The notes under the pieces are model-generated. The model was not told the DNA's origin. It searched no databases and saw nothing but the letters and a program-made list of their open reading frames with translations. A stretch of DNA of 5,151 bases from UBA7803 sp049454295 (GTDB lineage Bacteria; Pseudomonadota; Gammaproteobacteria; Pseudomonadales; Azotimanducaceae): contig JBMTYG010000172.1 of the NCBI GenBank assembly GCA_049454295.1, positions 1-5,151 of the forward strand. The letters are read 5' to 3'. The first letter of the stretch is position 1. Every line of letters starts with the position of its first letter. A program made the position numbers and the translations under genes. Below are positions 1 to 5,151 of this stretch, in pieces.

Positions 1-346
1 TACAAGAGCCTCATAGTCGTGCTTTAGGTTAGGCGAGCCAAATTTGAGGGAAGGCACCCTGGATTTTATAGTTTCGCTCTGCCCATTCCGTAGGATGAGG
101 TCAGCGGGCCGTCGGGCGGGTTTTCCAGCGTCAGCACTACCTCGATGAGCCATACGTTGGCCGTTGGTCAGCGCGAATAGCTAACTATCTAAGAACGGGG
201 GAACACGCCCGGCCCGCGATGTGTCGGTTTACCCGGGATTCAGGCGCGAAAACTTCTTCTTTCCTACGGAAAAGCCACAGTTCCAAATATTTTATATCCG
301 CGTTACCCTCCGGCTCTTAGTTTCTTTCCATTTAGTGGGGACGTGC
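1..346. other. Leader region without a convincing gene
   Basis: I see no recognisable gene here. The minus strand is open from an ATG at 153-151 to the window edge. That reading contains MAHRGSADAGKPARR and then a basic, Ser/Pro-rich stretch; I do not recognise it and it may be chance. The reading frame of the downstream amidotransferase extends upstream to a GTG at 221, but those extra 42 codons show no family similarity. Bases 281-297 are AT-rich (aaatattttatat) and could contain a -10 element for the downstream gene, but no -35 element sits at proper spacing, so I do not call a promoter. Confidence 0.5.
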
Positions 347-1141
347 ATGTGTAGATGGGTTGCATATTCTGGTCCTGAGATCTATCTAGAAGATTTGATC
401 TTTAACCAAGAGCATTCGATCGTGCACCAAAGCCTAGCTGCAACACAATCGACTTGGGTCACCAACGGTGATGGGTTTGGGGTAGCTTGGTACACGCAAC
501 GCACCACACCTGGGCTTTTTAAGGATGTCCTGCCCGCTTGGAATGACAGTAACCTACGTTCGCTGGCTGCACATATTCGAACCAAGCTTTTCTTCGCACA
601 TGTCAGGGCAACCACAGGCACCGCCGTCAACCGCAGTAACTGTCATCCCTTTATCTGGAAAAATTGGACATTCATGCACAATGGAAAGATTGGCAATTGG
701 CATGACTGTCGCAAAGATGTTGAGGATTTAATTGACCATATTCACTACCCTTACCGCGAAGGTACGACAGACAGCGAAGCCCTATTTTTGGTCGCGTTAA
801 CCAAAGGCTTGGTCAACAATCCCATCCATGCCATACAAGAGACCCTGCGCGATGTTTCCAAAATCATGGAGAAGCATGCATCGAACGAATCCATGCGTAT
901 TTCGTGTGCACTTACAGATGGCAAAGAGATCTGGGCTTTTAGGTACTCTAGTGATGACCAATCACCCAGTATGTACTACGGTTCTCCCCACACGCGCGCT
1001 TACGGTCAAGGTATCAACCCTGTCACCACTATTGCGTCAGAGCCTTCCGACTCGGATGCCACCCACTGGACTCAGGTGGCAGAACGCCAAGGCGTACACT
1101 GGACCGCAGATGGCGTAAAGCGCTTTAACATATCCGTCTGA
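347..1141 (+). CDS. Class II glutamine amidotransferase-like protein (YafJ/EgtC-type Ntn hydrolase)
   Basis: This 264-residue protein matches stand-alone class II glutamine amidotransferases. That fold uses an N-terminal cysteine to release ammonia from glutamine or to cleave gamma-glutamyl amides. I chose the ATG at 347 because it places Cys2 (MCRWVAYSG) right after the initiator Met, which the family requires once Met is removed. An upstream GTG at 221 would bury the nucleophile. A weak Shine-Dalgarno (tggggac) lies just before the ATG. Visible motifs are NGDGFG at 40-45, HVRATTG at 85-91, NCHPF at 98-102, MHNGKIG at 110-116 (the oxyanion-hole Asn-Gly region) and TTDSEA at 140-145 (substrate carboxylate binding). 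It looks full length and soluble, with no signal peptide. Its base composition is clearly less GC-rich than that of the next two genes, so it may have a separate origin. Its substrate is unknown; by position it might hydrolyse or supply glutamyl amides to the neighbouring ligase. Confidence 0.88.
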   Translation: MCRWVAYSGPEIYLEDLIFNQEHSIVHQSLAATQSTWVTNGDGFGVAWYTQRTTPGLFKDVLPAWNDSNLRSLAAHIRTKLFFAHVRATTGTAVNRSNCHPFIWKNWTFMHNGKIGNWHDCRKDVEDLIDHIHYPYREGTTDSEALFLVALTKGLVNNPIHAIQETLRDVSKIMEKHASNESMRISCALTDGKEIWAFRYSSDDQSPSMYYGSPHTRAYGQGINPVTTIASEPSDSDATHWTQVAERQGVHWTADGVKRFNISV

Positions 1142-1172
1142 TTCGAGTGCCTTTTTCTCGGAAAATTTTTTT
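1142..1172 (+). terminator. Possible weak intrinsic terminator after the amidotransferase gene
   Basis: Immediately after the stop codon, ttcgag (1142-1147) can pair with ctcggaa (1157-1163) with one bulge. An AT-only alternative pairs ttttc (1153-1157) with gaaaa (1161-1165). Either is followed by seven T residues (1166-1172). The stems are short, so termination would be partial at best. If it works, it separates the amidotransferase transcript from the Rieske-ligase pair. Confidence 0.3.
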
Positions 1173-1200
1173 GTAACGGTTTCATACATCAAACGAGGGT

Positions 1201-1247
1201 AAGGCCACGGTGCATTTGGCCATCATGAGCGAATGAAAGGAGGCCTT
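1201..1247 (+). promoter_or_regulatory. Alternative stem-loops in the leader of the Rieske gene
   Basis: The leader holds three GGCC blocks that can pair in competing ways. Block ggcca at 1203-1207 matches tggcc at 1217-1221 (9-base loop). Alternatively aaggcc at 1201-1206 matches ggcctt at 1242-1247, a stem that covers the end of the ribosome binding site. A four-codon reading frame (ATG AGC GAA TGA, 1225-1236) ends within the Shine-Dalgarno sequence. This could tune translation, but blocks this short also arise by chance. Confidence 0.2.
1236..1243 (+). promoter_or_regulatory. Strong ribosome binding site of the Rieske oxygenase gene
   Basis: The sequence aaaggagg is a near-perfect complement of the 16S rRNA 3' end. 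It lies six bases before the ATG at 1250 and fixes that start. It is the only strong Shine-Dalgarno site I see in the window. Confidence 0.85.
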
Positions 1248-1249
1248 CG

Positions 1250-2683
1250 ATGCGAGCCGATCAGAACGAGCGCCTGACCCGGGTAGGGCCGGGGACGCCC
1301 TGTGGTGAATTGCTCCGGCGTTACTGGCAGCCCGCAGCGCTCGTCGCCGAATTCGATCCTGCGCTCGATCCCGGGATGGTCGGGCGCCCCGTCAAGGGGC
1401 TACGCATGTTCGGACTGGACCTGGTGCTCTTTCGGGACGCGAACGGACAGTGGGGGCTGCTCGATCGCGATTGCCCCCATCGCGGTGCCGACCTTGCCTT
1501 CGGGCGCTTCGAGGGGGACGGGCTAAGATGCCCCTTTCATGGCTGGAAATTTTCTGCGACCGGAAGCTGTCTGGAGACGCCAGCCGAGCCCGAGGGCAGT
1601 CGCTTGTGCGAGGGTATTCGGCAGCGCAGCTACCCAGTTCGCGAGCAAAGTGGCGTGCTTTTCGCTTGGCTGGGACCAGAGGGGCGGGCGCCGCCGCCTA
1701 TGCCCAGTTTCGATTGCTTTCGTGCGCCAGCCAGCCACAGTTTCGCTTTCAAGGGACTGTGGCAGGCCAATTGGCTGCAGGCTTTCGAGGTCGGTATCGA
1801 TCCAGCGCACACCTCTTTTCTTCATCGCTATCTGCAGGACGAGTCGCTCGATACCGTGGGCTGCAATGCGGCCGGTCGGCAATTTCGAAGTGCGAGCGTG
1901 GGAGAGGTAGGCGGTGATCGCTGGCCCATGAGCCGCATCATGCGCGAGTTTCATCGGCCCGACATCCGCTGCGAGTCGCGCCCCTATGGCATGCAGATCA
2001 CGGCGCTTCGCGCGATGAGTCCACAGCACACGCACGTTCGGGTCACGCAGTCGATCCTTCCGGCGACCTTCGTGATTCCGCTGTCCGAGACCCTCACCAT
2101 CACGCAGATGCACGTGCCGGTCGACGATCAACGCACTTACTGGTTTTCGTTTTTCACCAGCTATGGCGGGCCGCTCGATCATGAGGCCATGCGCCAGCAA
2201 CGGCTTCGCTTCATTAGCCTGCCCGACTATGTGCCGAAGGCCGGCCGGCACAACGACTGGCGCTTTGATGCGGCCGAACAGGCCACCCGCACCTACCTCG
2301 GCATGGGGGAGGAAGACATTAACGTGCATGACCAGTGGGCCGTCGAGAGCGGCGGGTCGATCCGTGACCGCACGCGCGAGCATCTCGGCACCAGCGACCG
2401 CGCCATCATCGCCTTCCGCCGCACCCTGAACCAGGCCATCACCAGTGTCGAGGCAGGGGGAGCTGCGCCTGGAATCGCAGACCCAGCGACCGCTCTGCTG
2501 CACTGGGGACCTGATACGGTCGACGGCATCGCACCTGCGGCCGATTGGGAGCGCTGGTGGCTCACTCAGACCCAGGCCCGGCATGCTTCTGCAAGCTGGC
2601 ACGCGGCGCCGGTTGCAGACCTCAGCACGCTAGGCCAGGGTACTGTACCGGCCTACGGGGCTCCAACGACGACCGGCTCCTGA
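1250..2683 (+). CDS. Rieske [2Fe-2S] aromatic-ring-hydroxylating oxygenase, phthalate dioxygenase family
   Basis: This 477-residue protein is the oxygenase component of a Rieske non-heme iron system, a family that hydroxylates or dealkylates aromatic and amine substrates using O2 and electrons from a reductase. The N-terminus (RVGPGTPCGELLRRYWQP) is typical of the phthalate 4,5-dioxygenase group. The Rieske cluster ligands are C75-P-H77 and C94-P-F-H97. The catalytic domain has N174, E180, D184, H187 and H192 in EVGIDPAHTSFLH, with the bridging Asp and the two iron His in place. A third iron ligand is likely D361 in NVHDQWAVES, followed by the conserved IRDRTREHLGTSD. All key residues are present, so it should be active. 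The tail after about residue 395 is poorly conserved, and the protein looks somewhat longer than classic phthalate oxygenases. No small subunit or reductase is encoded nearby, so an electron donor must come from elsewhere. Its stop overlaps the start region of the ligase gene, implying one transcript. The substrate cannot be read from the sequence; ring hydroxylation and N- or O-dealkylation are all possible. Confidence 0.92.
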   Translation: MRADQNERLTRVGPGTPCGELLRRYWQPAALVAEFDPALDPGMVGRPVKGLRMFGLDLVLFRDANGQWGLLDRDCPHRGADLAFGRFEGDGLRCPFHGWKFSATGSCLETPAEPEGSRLCEGIRQRSYPVREQSGVLFAWLGPEGRAPPPMPSFDCFRAPASHSFAFKGLWQANWLQAFEVGIDPAHTSFLHRYLQDESLDTVGCNAAGRQFRSASVGEVGGDRWPMSRIMREFHRPDIRCESRPYGMQITALRAMSPQHTHVRVTQSILPATFVIPLSETLTITQMHVPVDDQRTYWFSFFTSYGGPLDHEAMRQQRLRFISLPDYVPKAGRHNDWRFDAAEQATRTYLGMGEEDINVHDQWAVESGGSIRDRTREHLGTSDRAIIAFRRTLNQAITSVEAGGAAPGIADPATALLHWGPDTVDGIAPAADWERWWLTQTQARHASASWHAAPVADLSTLGQGTVPAYGAPTTTGS

Positions 2684-4188
2684 ACAAAGATTACGGGAGC
2701 AGCGCCATAGAGCACTTCGCGCAAGGCTGCGGCATTCATGACGACGCTCGCGAGCGCTCGGCGATTGAGGCAGCGAGAATCATCGCGGATGCCCGGCTTG
2801 AACAGATTCGCTTTGTCTGGTGCGATCTGCACGGGCAGTTGCGCTGCAAGACCCTGATGCCCGATGCGGCCGTGGCTGCATTGCGTCAGGGCGTAAGCAT
2901 GGTGAGCACGCTGGTGCTCAAAGACAGTTCCGATCGCACCGCCTATAGCGTCTTCGAGGAGGGCGGTACCGACTCGCTGCCTATCGGGTTCGGTCAGGGC
3001 AACAATCTGGTTCTGCTGCCCGACCCGGCAAGCCTGGTGCAATTACCCTGGGCCGAGCGCACGGGCCTGATGCGCTGCCAGCCCTGGTTCCAGGATGCCC
3101 GACCGCTAGCCCTGGACAGCCGGCGCGTGCTGCAATCGGCGCTCGAGCAATTGGCTGGGCAGGATGTGGGGCTGATCTGCGGCCTAGAGATAGAATTTCA
3201 CATCTACCGCATCACTGATCAGTCTGCACAACTGGCCCCGCAGGCGGCTGGCTGGCCCGGCGAGCCGCCTGCGCTCGAGATGATCCACCCGGGATTTCAC
3301 CTGCTGAGTGAACAGTGGGCCGACATGGCTGACCGGCCGCTGGCGATCGTTCGGCGCGTGGCCCAGGGACTGAGCATGCCGCTGACATCGCTCGAAATCG
3401 AAATGGGGCCCAGTCAGGTCGAGGCTGTGTTCGCACCGACAGACGCCCTTGTGGCTGCCGACCAGATGGTGCTGTTTCGCAGCGCCGTCCGGCAAGCGCT
3501 GCGCCGCGAGGGCTACTACGCCAGTTTCGTTTGCCGTCCACCCTTCGAGCAGATCATGTCGAGCGGTTGGCATCTGCACCAGTCTGTGGTTGATGCTCGC
3601 TCTGGCCTGAACCTCTTTTGCCGTCAGTCGGCTGCAGAGTCCAGCACAGCACTCGACGCGGAGTTCAGCCTGTCGGAGCGTGGCGAGCACTGGCTGGCCG
3701 GGCTTCTGACGCACGCCCGCGCCAGCACCGTGTTCTGTGCACCCACGATCAATGCCTATGCGCGCTTTCGGCCGAACATGCTGGCGCCGCAATCGATCGT
3801 TTGGGGGCGTGACAATCGCGGTGCGATGCTGAGGGTTGTCGGGGCGGCCGGCGACGCCTCCAGTCGAATCGAAAACCGTCTGGGCGAACCGGCCGCCAAC
3901 CCCTACCTTTACATCGCCGCGCAGGTGCACTCTGGCCTGGAAGGATGGCGGGCCGGCCTTCGCGCGCCTCAGGCCACGCTCTCGCCTTATGCTGCCAGCA
4001 GCGGGCGCCTGCCTGTTGCGCTCGGCGAGGCCCTCGATGCGCTGCTGGCCGATTCAGCGCTGGTCGCACGCTTCGGAGATGATTTCGTTCGATACCTCGT
4101 TCACATCAAACGCGCCGAACTTGCACGCTGGCGGGCCGCGCCCGAAAAGACCGAGTTCGAGCGGCGCGAGTATTTCAGCCGGATCTGA
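2680..4188 (+). CDS. Glutamine synthetase-family ligase, probable gamma-glutamyl-amine/amide synthetase
   Basis: This is a type I glutamine-synthetase-fold enzyme; from a CTG start at 2680 it has 502 residues. The fold joins glutamate to ammonia or an amine using ATP. The N-terminal beta-grasp part includes IRFVWCDLHGQLRCKTL (residues 43-59). The catalytic part has GLEIEF (168-173, metal-binding E170 and E172), EMGPSQVE (E241, E248), GWHLHQS (H298, H300), WGRDNRGAMLR (R380, R385) and RIENRLGEPAANPYL (E398, R400), and ends in the usual EFERREYF. I do not see the adenylylation motif of housekeeping GlnA. With the Rieske neighbour, this favours a catabolic role like TdnQ/AtdA1, IpuC or PuuA. The start is unclear: no in-frame ATG, GTG or TTG lies between the oxygenase stop and the conserved N-terminus. 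Candidates are CTG 2680, overlapping that stop as CTGA, and ATA 2707, which has GGGAG seven bases upstream. TTG 2545 and GTG 2557 would need a long overlap with the oxygenase gene. Family confidence is high; substrate and start are not known. Confidence 0.88.
   Translation: MNKDYGSSAIEHFAQGCGIHDDARERSAIEAARIIADARLEQIRFVWCDLHGQLRCKTLMPDAAVAALRQGVSMVSTLVLKDSSDRTAYSVFEEGGTDSLPIGFGQGNNLVLLPDPASLVQLPWAERTGLMRCQPWFQDARPLALDSRRVLQSALEQLAGQDVGLICGLEIEFHIYRITDQSAQLAPQAAGWPGEPPALEMIHPGFHLLSEQWADMADRPLAIVRRVAQGLSMPLTSLEIEMGPSQVEAVFAPTDALVAADQMVLFRSAVRQALRREGYYASFVCRPPFEQIMSSGWHLHQSVVDARSGLNLFCRQSAAESSTALDAEFSLSERGEHWLAGLLTHARASTVFCAPTINAYARFRPNMLAPQSIVWGRDNRGAMLRVVGAAGDASSRIENRLGEPAANPYLYIAAQVHSGLEGWRAGLRAPQATLSPYAASSGRLPVALGEALDALLADSALVARFGDDFVRYLVHIKRAELARWRAAPEKTEFERREYFSRI
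2695..2699 (+). promoter_or_regulatory. Shine-Dalgarno-like GGGAG ahead of an in-frame ATA
   Basis: GGGAG lies 12 bases after the oxygenase stop and seven bases before an in-frame ATA (2707-2709) of the ligase. The spacing is right for initiation, suggesting that ATA is a rare start or a mutated ATG. A start here would give a protein of about 493 residues that keeps the whole conserved domain. Confidence 0.35.
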
Positions 4189-4256
4189 AAGTAAGGGCGC
4201 CGGGTCCGCCAGCCCAGCGTCTCTGCCATCGCCGCCTGCTATACGGCGCCAACAGC

Positions 4257-4391
4257 GACACACTGAAGTTGGCGCGAAGCGCCAGGACCAGCCCAGAGAT
4301 GATCGACAGGTTCTACGCTGCACCGCTCATGGGTGAGATGGCCATCCAAGAACTACAGGCCAAGCGCAGGCCGAGGCCGTGGGAGCGGTAG
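4257..4391 (+). pseudogene. Probable gene remnant, possibly the C-terminal tail of a tyrosine recombinase
   Basis: In frame with the TAG at 4389-4391 there is a protein-like stretch: SPEMIDRFYAAPLMGEMAI followed by QELQAKRRPRPWER. From memory, a pattern of SPEMIDRFYA, then L..EM.I..LQ and a basic end, occurs at the C-terminus of some phage-type integrases; I could not search to confirm it. Upstream in the same frame (to about 4190) I see no recombinase catalytic residues (R..H-R..Y) and no credible start, so it would be a short decayed remnant. It lies between the ligase and the toxin-antitoxin pair, where integration scars are expected. A hairpin, tggcgc-gaa-gcgcca, sits inside it at 4270-4284. 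Confidence 0.35.
4270..4284 (+). repeat. Perfect short inverted repeat (6-bp stem, GAA loop)
   Basis: The sequence tggcgc-gaa-gcgcca forms a perfect GC-rich hairpin 82 bases after the ligase stop. No T-tract follows, so it is not a standard intrinsic terminator. It might stabilise the 3' end of the oxygenase-ligase mRNA, or simply reflect the local codons of the remnant in which it lies. Confidence 0.35.
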
Positions 4392-4409
4392 GTGGCCTCA
4401 GCGCCTTCC

Positions 4410-4745
4410 CTAAGAATCCATTTCGAGAATTGACCTTACTGCAGATTCAAGAGGATCGAGGTTCTGTGTAACAACTCTCTTGACTGCCTCCGGATCAATC
4501 TTGCCCAAATAACTGTGCGCTAGGATATTGCGAAAGCCACTGATGTCTCGCCATGGAATTTCCGGGCTCAGCTTCTTCAATGGCTCTGGGATCTGCTGCG
4601 TAGCCTCGGAGAGTGTTTGAAGATTACGAAGAACGGCATCGTAAAGAACTTCATCCGCCGTAATCTCACCACGCGCCTCAATACGGCGGATCTTAGCTAT
4701 CGCATCCAAAATATGCTGCGCATAGGGCTGCCACGACTTCGTCAC
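4410..4745 (-). CDS. hepT: HepT-like HEPN toxin (DUF86 family RNase)
   Basis: This 111-residue all-alpha protein matches the HepT (DUF86) HEPN family. Members act as ribonuclease toxins and are neutralised by a partner minimal nucleotidyltransferase, which AMPylates a Tyr of the toxin. The R-x4-H-x-Y motif is intact in RNILAHSYLG (R92, H97, Y99): R and H form the RNase site, and Y is the known type of modification site. The N-terminus (WQPYAQHILDAIAKI) and the DEVLYDAVLRNLQTLSEAT helix are typical. It starts with GTG, which overlaps the stop of the preceding antitoxin gene by four bases (GTGA), so the two are translationally coupled. The antitoxin is made first, as usual for this type. Length and motifs look complete, so the toxin is probably functional. 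Base composition is lower in GC than the oxygenase-ligase pair, consistent with separate acquisition. Confidence 0.9.
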   Translation of the reverse strand: MTKSWQPYAQHILDAIAKIRRIEARGEITADEVLYDAVLRNLQTLSEATQQIPEPLKKLSPEIPWRDISGFRNILAHSYLGKIDPEAVKRVVTQNLDPLESAVRSILEMDS

Positions 4746-5068
4746 AGATCAATCGCTTCTTTCAAGATATCGTCCCTTAGGTAACGATTGAGCTCATGCT
4801 CGGGGATGAGATCCACTGGTCGACCCAACAAGTCAGACAACTCACGAGTCAATGGCAGTCTCTGGGCAAGGAGGTCATAACCATGACTGAACTCCACCAC
4901 GAAGTCGATATCACTATCAGGACCTTCATCGCCCCTAGCGACCGAGCCAAAGACGCGCAATCGTTTAGCGCCGAACTGATCCACTAAGTGATCAATTGCA
5001 GGCTTTTTCTCTCGAATTTGATCTAGCAGCATGGCTTGGGTTGGGTGCGTGGGTAGGATCGCTTTCAT
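4742..5068 (-). CDS. mntA: MntA-like minimal nucleotidyltransferase antitoxin
   Basis: This 108-residue protein is a minimal nucleotidyltransferase, the antitoxin partner of HepT; family members AMPylate the toxin's R-x4-H-x-Y tyrosine using ATP. The signature G-S-x10-D-x-D is intact in GSVARGDEGPDSDIDF, with both metal-binding Asp present. It is followed by FVVEF, which supplies a possible third acidic residue, and a typical C-terminal end, GRPVDLIPEHELNRYLRDDIL. I chose ATG 5068 (MKAILPTHP). The frame continues to a TTG at 5128, but that codon falls in a likely -35 element and the extra residues look noncoding. ATG 5032 is a less likely alternative. The gene is transcribed first, and its TGA overlaps the GTG of hepT. 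Such pairs stabilise mobile regions or protect against phage; the sequence does not tell which. Confidence 0.88.
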   Translation of the reverse strand: MKAILPTHPTQAMLLDQIREKKPAIDHLVDQFGAKRLRVFGSVARGDEGPDSDIDFVVEFSHGYDLLAQRLPLTRELSDLLGRPVDLIPEHELNRYLRDDILKEAIDL

Positions 5069-5098
5069 TGGCCGTCTAATGAACGGGCGGTCCTCGCA

Positions 5099-5128
5099 AT
5101 TATGCGACGGCCCCGTGCCGCTGGACAA
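5099..5128 (-). promoter_or_regulatory. Probable sigma70-type promoter of the mntA-hepT operon
   Basis: On the minus strand, TTGTCC (5128-5123) and CATAAT (5104-5099) are separated by 18 bases, resembling -35 and -10 elements; CATAAT differs from consensus at one position. Transcription would start near 5092, about 24 bases before the ATG at 5068. This supports that start and rules out the TTG at 5128. No clear operator palindrome is visible. Confidence 0.5.
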
Positions 5129-5151
5129 TCAGGGCCAACAGGGCATTCTTA

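Noticed and set aside
221..346. N-terminal extension of the amidotransferase from a GTG at 221
   Set aside because: The nucleophilic Cys must directly follow the initiator Met; the extension would bury it and shows no family similarity.
1523..2602. Long minus-strand reading frame opposite the Rieske gene (359 codons)
   Set aside because: It is a shadow of a GC-rich gene: no recognisable motifs, and the plus strand encodes a full set of Rieske oxygenase ligands.
3184..3930. Minus-strand reading frame opposite the ligase gene (248 codons)
   Set aside because: It has no family features and lies wholly within the conserved catalytic part of the GS-like ligase.
3836..4336. Plus-strand reading frame overlapping the ligase end and continuing past it (166 codons)
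   Set aside because: Its first two thirds are an off-frame copy of the ligase gene. The remaining intergenic part has no recognisable domain, and the protein-like text there is in another frame.
4189..4409. Intrinsic terminator after the ligase gene
   Set aside because: GC-rich hairpins occur (for example 4270-4284), but no T-tract follows any of them.
5069..5128. N-terminal extension of MntA from a TTG at 5128
   Set aside because: The TTG lies in the likely -35 element, and the extra 20 residues do not resemble the family N-terminus.
1..5151. CRISPR array, tRNA or rRNA genes, complete insertion sequence
   Set aside because: No regularly spaced repeats, no tRNA-like cloverleaf with a TTCRANY loop that I can see, no rRNA-like blocks, and no transposase with terminal inverted repeats were found by eye.

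Overview
The window looks like an accessory, mosaic stretch of a proteobacterial chromosome or plasmid. The evidence is bacterial gene packing, one strong Shine-Dalgarno site, and gene families common in beta- and gammaproteobacteria. I cannot name the genus. There are three blocks. Block one is a class II glutamine amidotransferase-like gene (347-1141, +), preceded by about 350 bases with no convincing gene. Block two is a GC-rich pair on the same strand: a Rieske-type oxygenase of the phthalate-dioxygenase family (1250-2683) and a glutamine-synthetase-fold ligase (about 2680-4188). Block three, on the minus strand, is a MntA/HepT-type nucleotidyltransferase-HEPN toxin-antitoxin pair (5068-4410). 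Between blocks two and three, bases 4257-4391 hold a probable gene remnant that may be the tail of a tyrosine recombinase.

The metabolic core is the Rieske oxygenase and the ligase. A GS-like enzyme beside a Rieske oxygenase recalls the aniline dioxygenase systems (TdnQ/AtdA1 next to TdnA/AtdA), in which an amine is first gamma-glutamylated and then oxidised. Those systems also carry a glutamine amidotransferase-like gene. Here one lies directly upstream, but it belongs to the unrelated class II fold and has visibly different base composition. The oxygenase is the single-subunit phthalate type, not the two-subunit aniline type. If the three genes work together, this would be a different build of an amine or amide oxidation module. 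That is an inference, not a demonstrated pathway. No reductase, ferredoxin, transporter or regulator for it is present in the window.

The most unusual sequence-level feature is the start of the ligase gene. Between the end of the oxygenase gene and the conserved ligase N-terminus there is no in-frame ATG, GTG or TTG. There is only a CTG overlapping the oxygenase stop codon, and an ATA that has a well-placed Shine-Dalgarno sequence. The gene therefore either uses a rare start codon, has lost its start, or carries a small frameshift.
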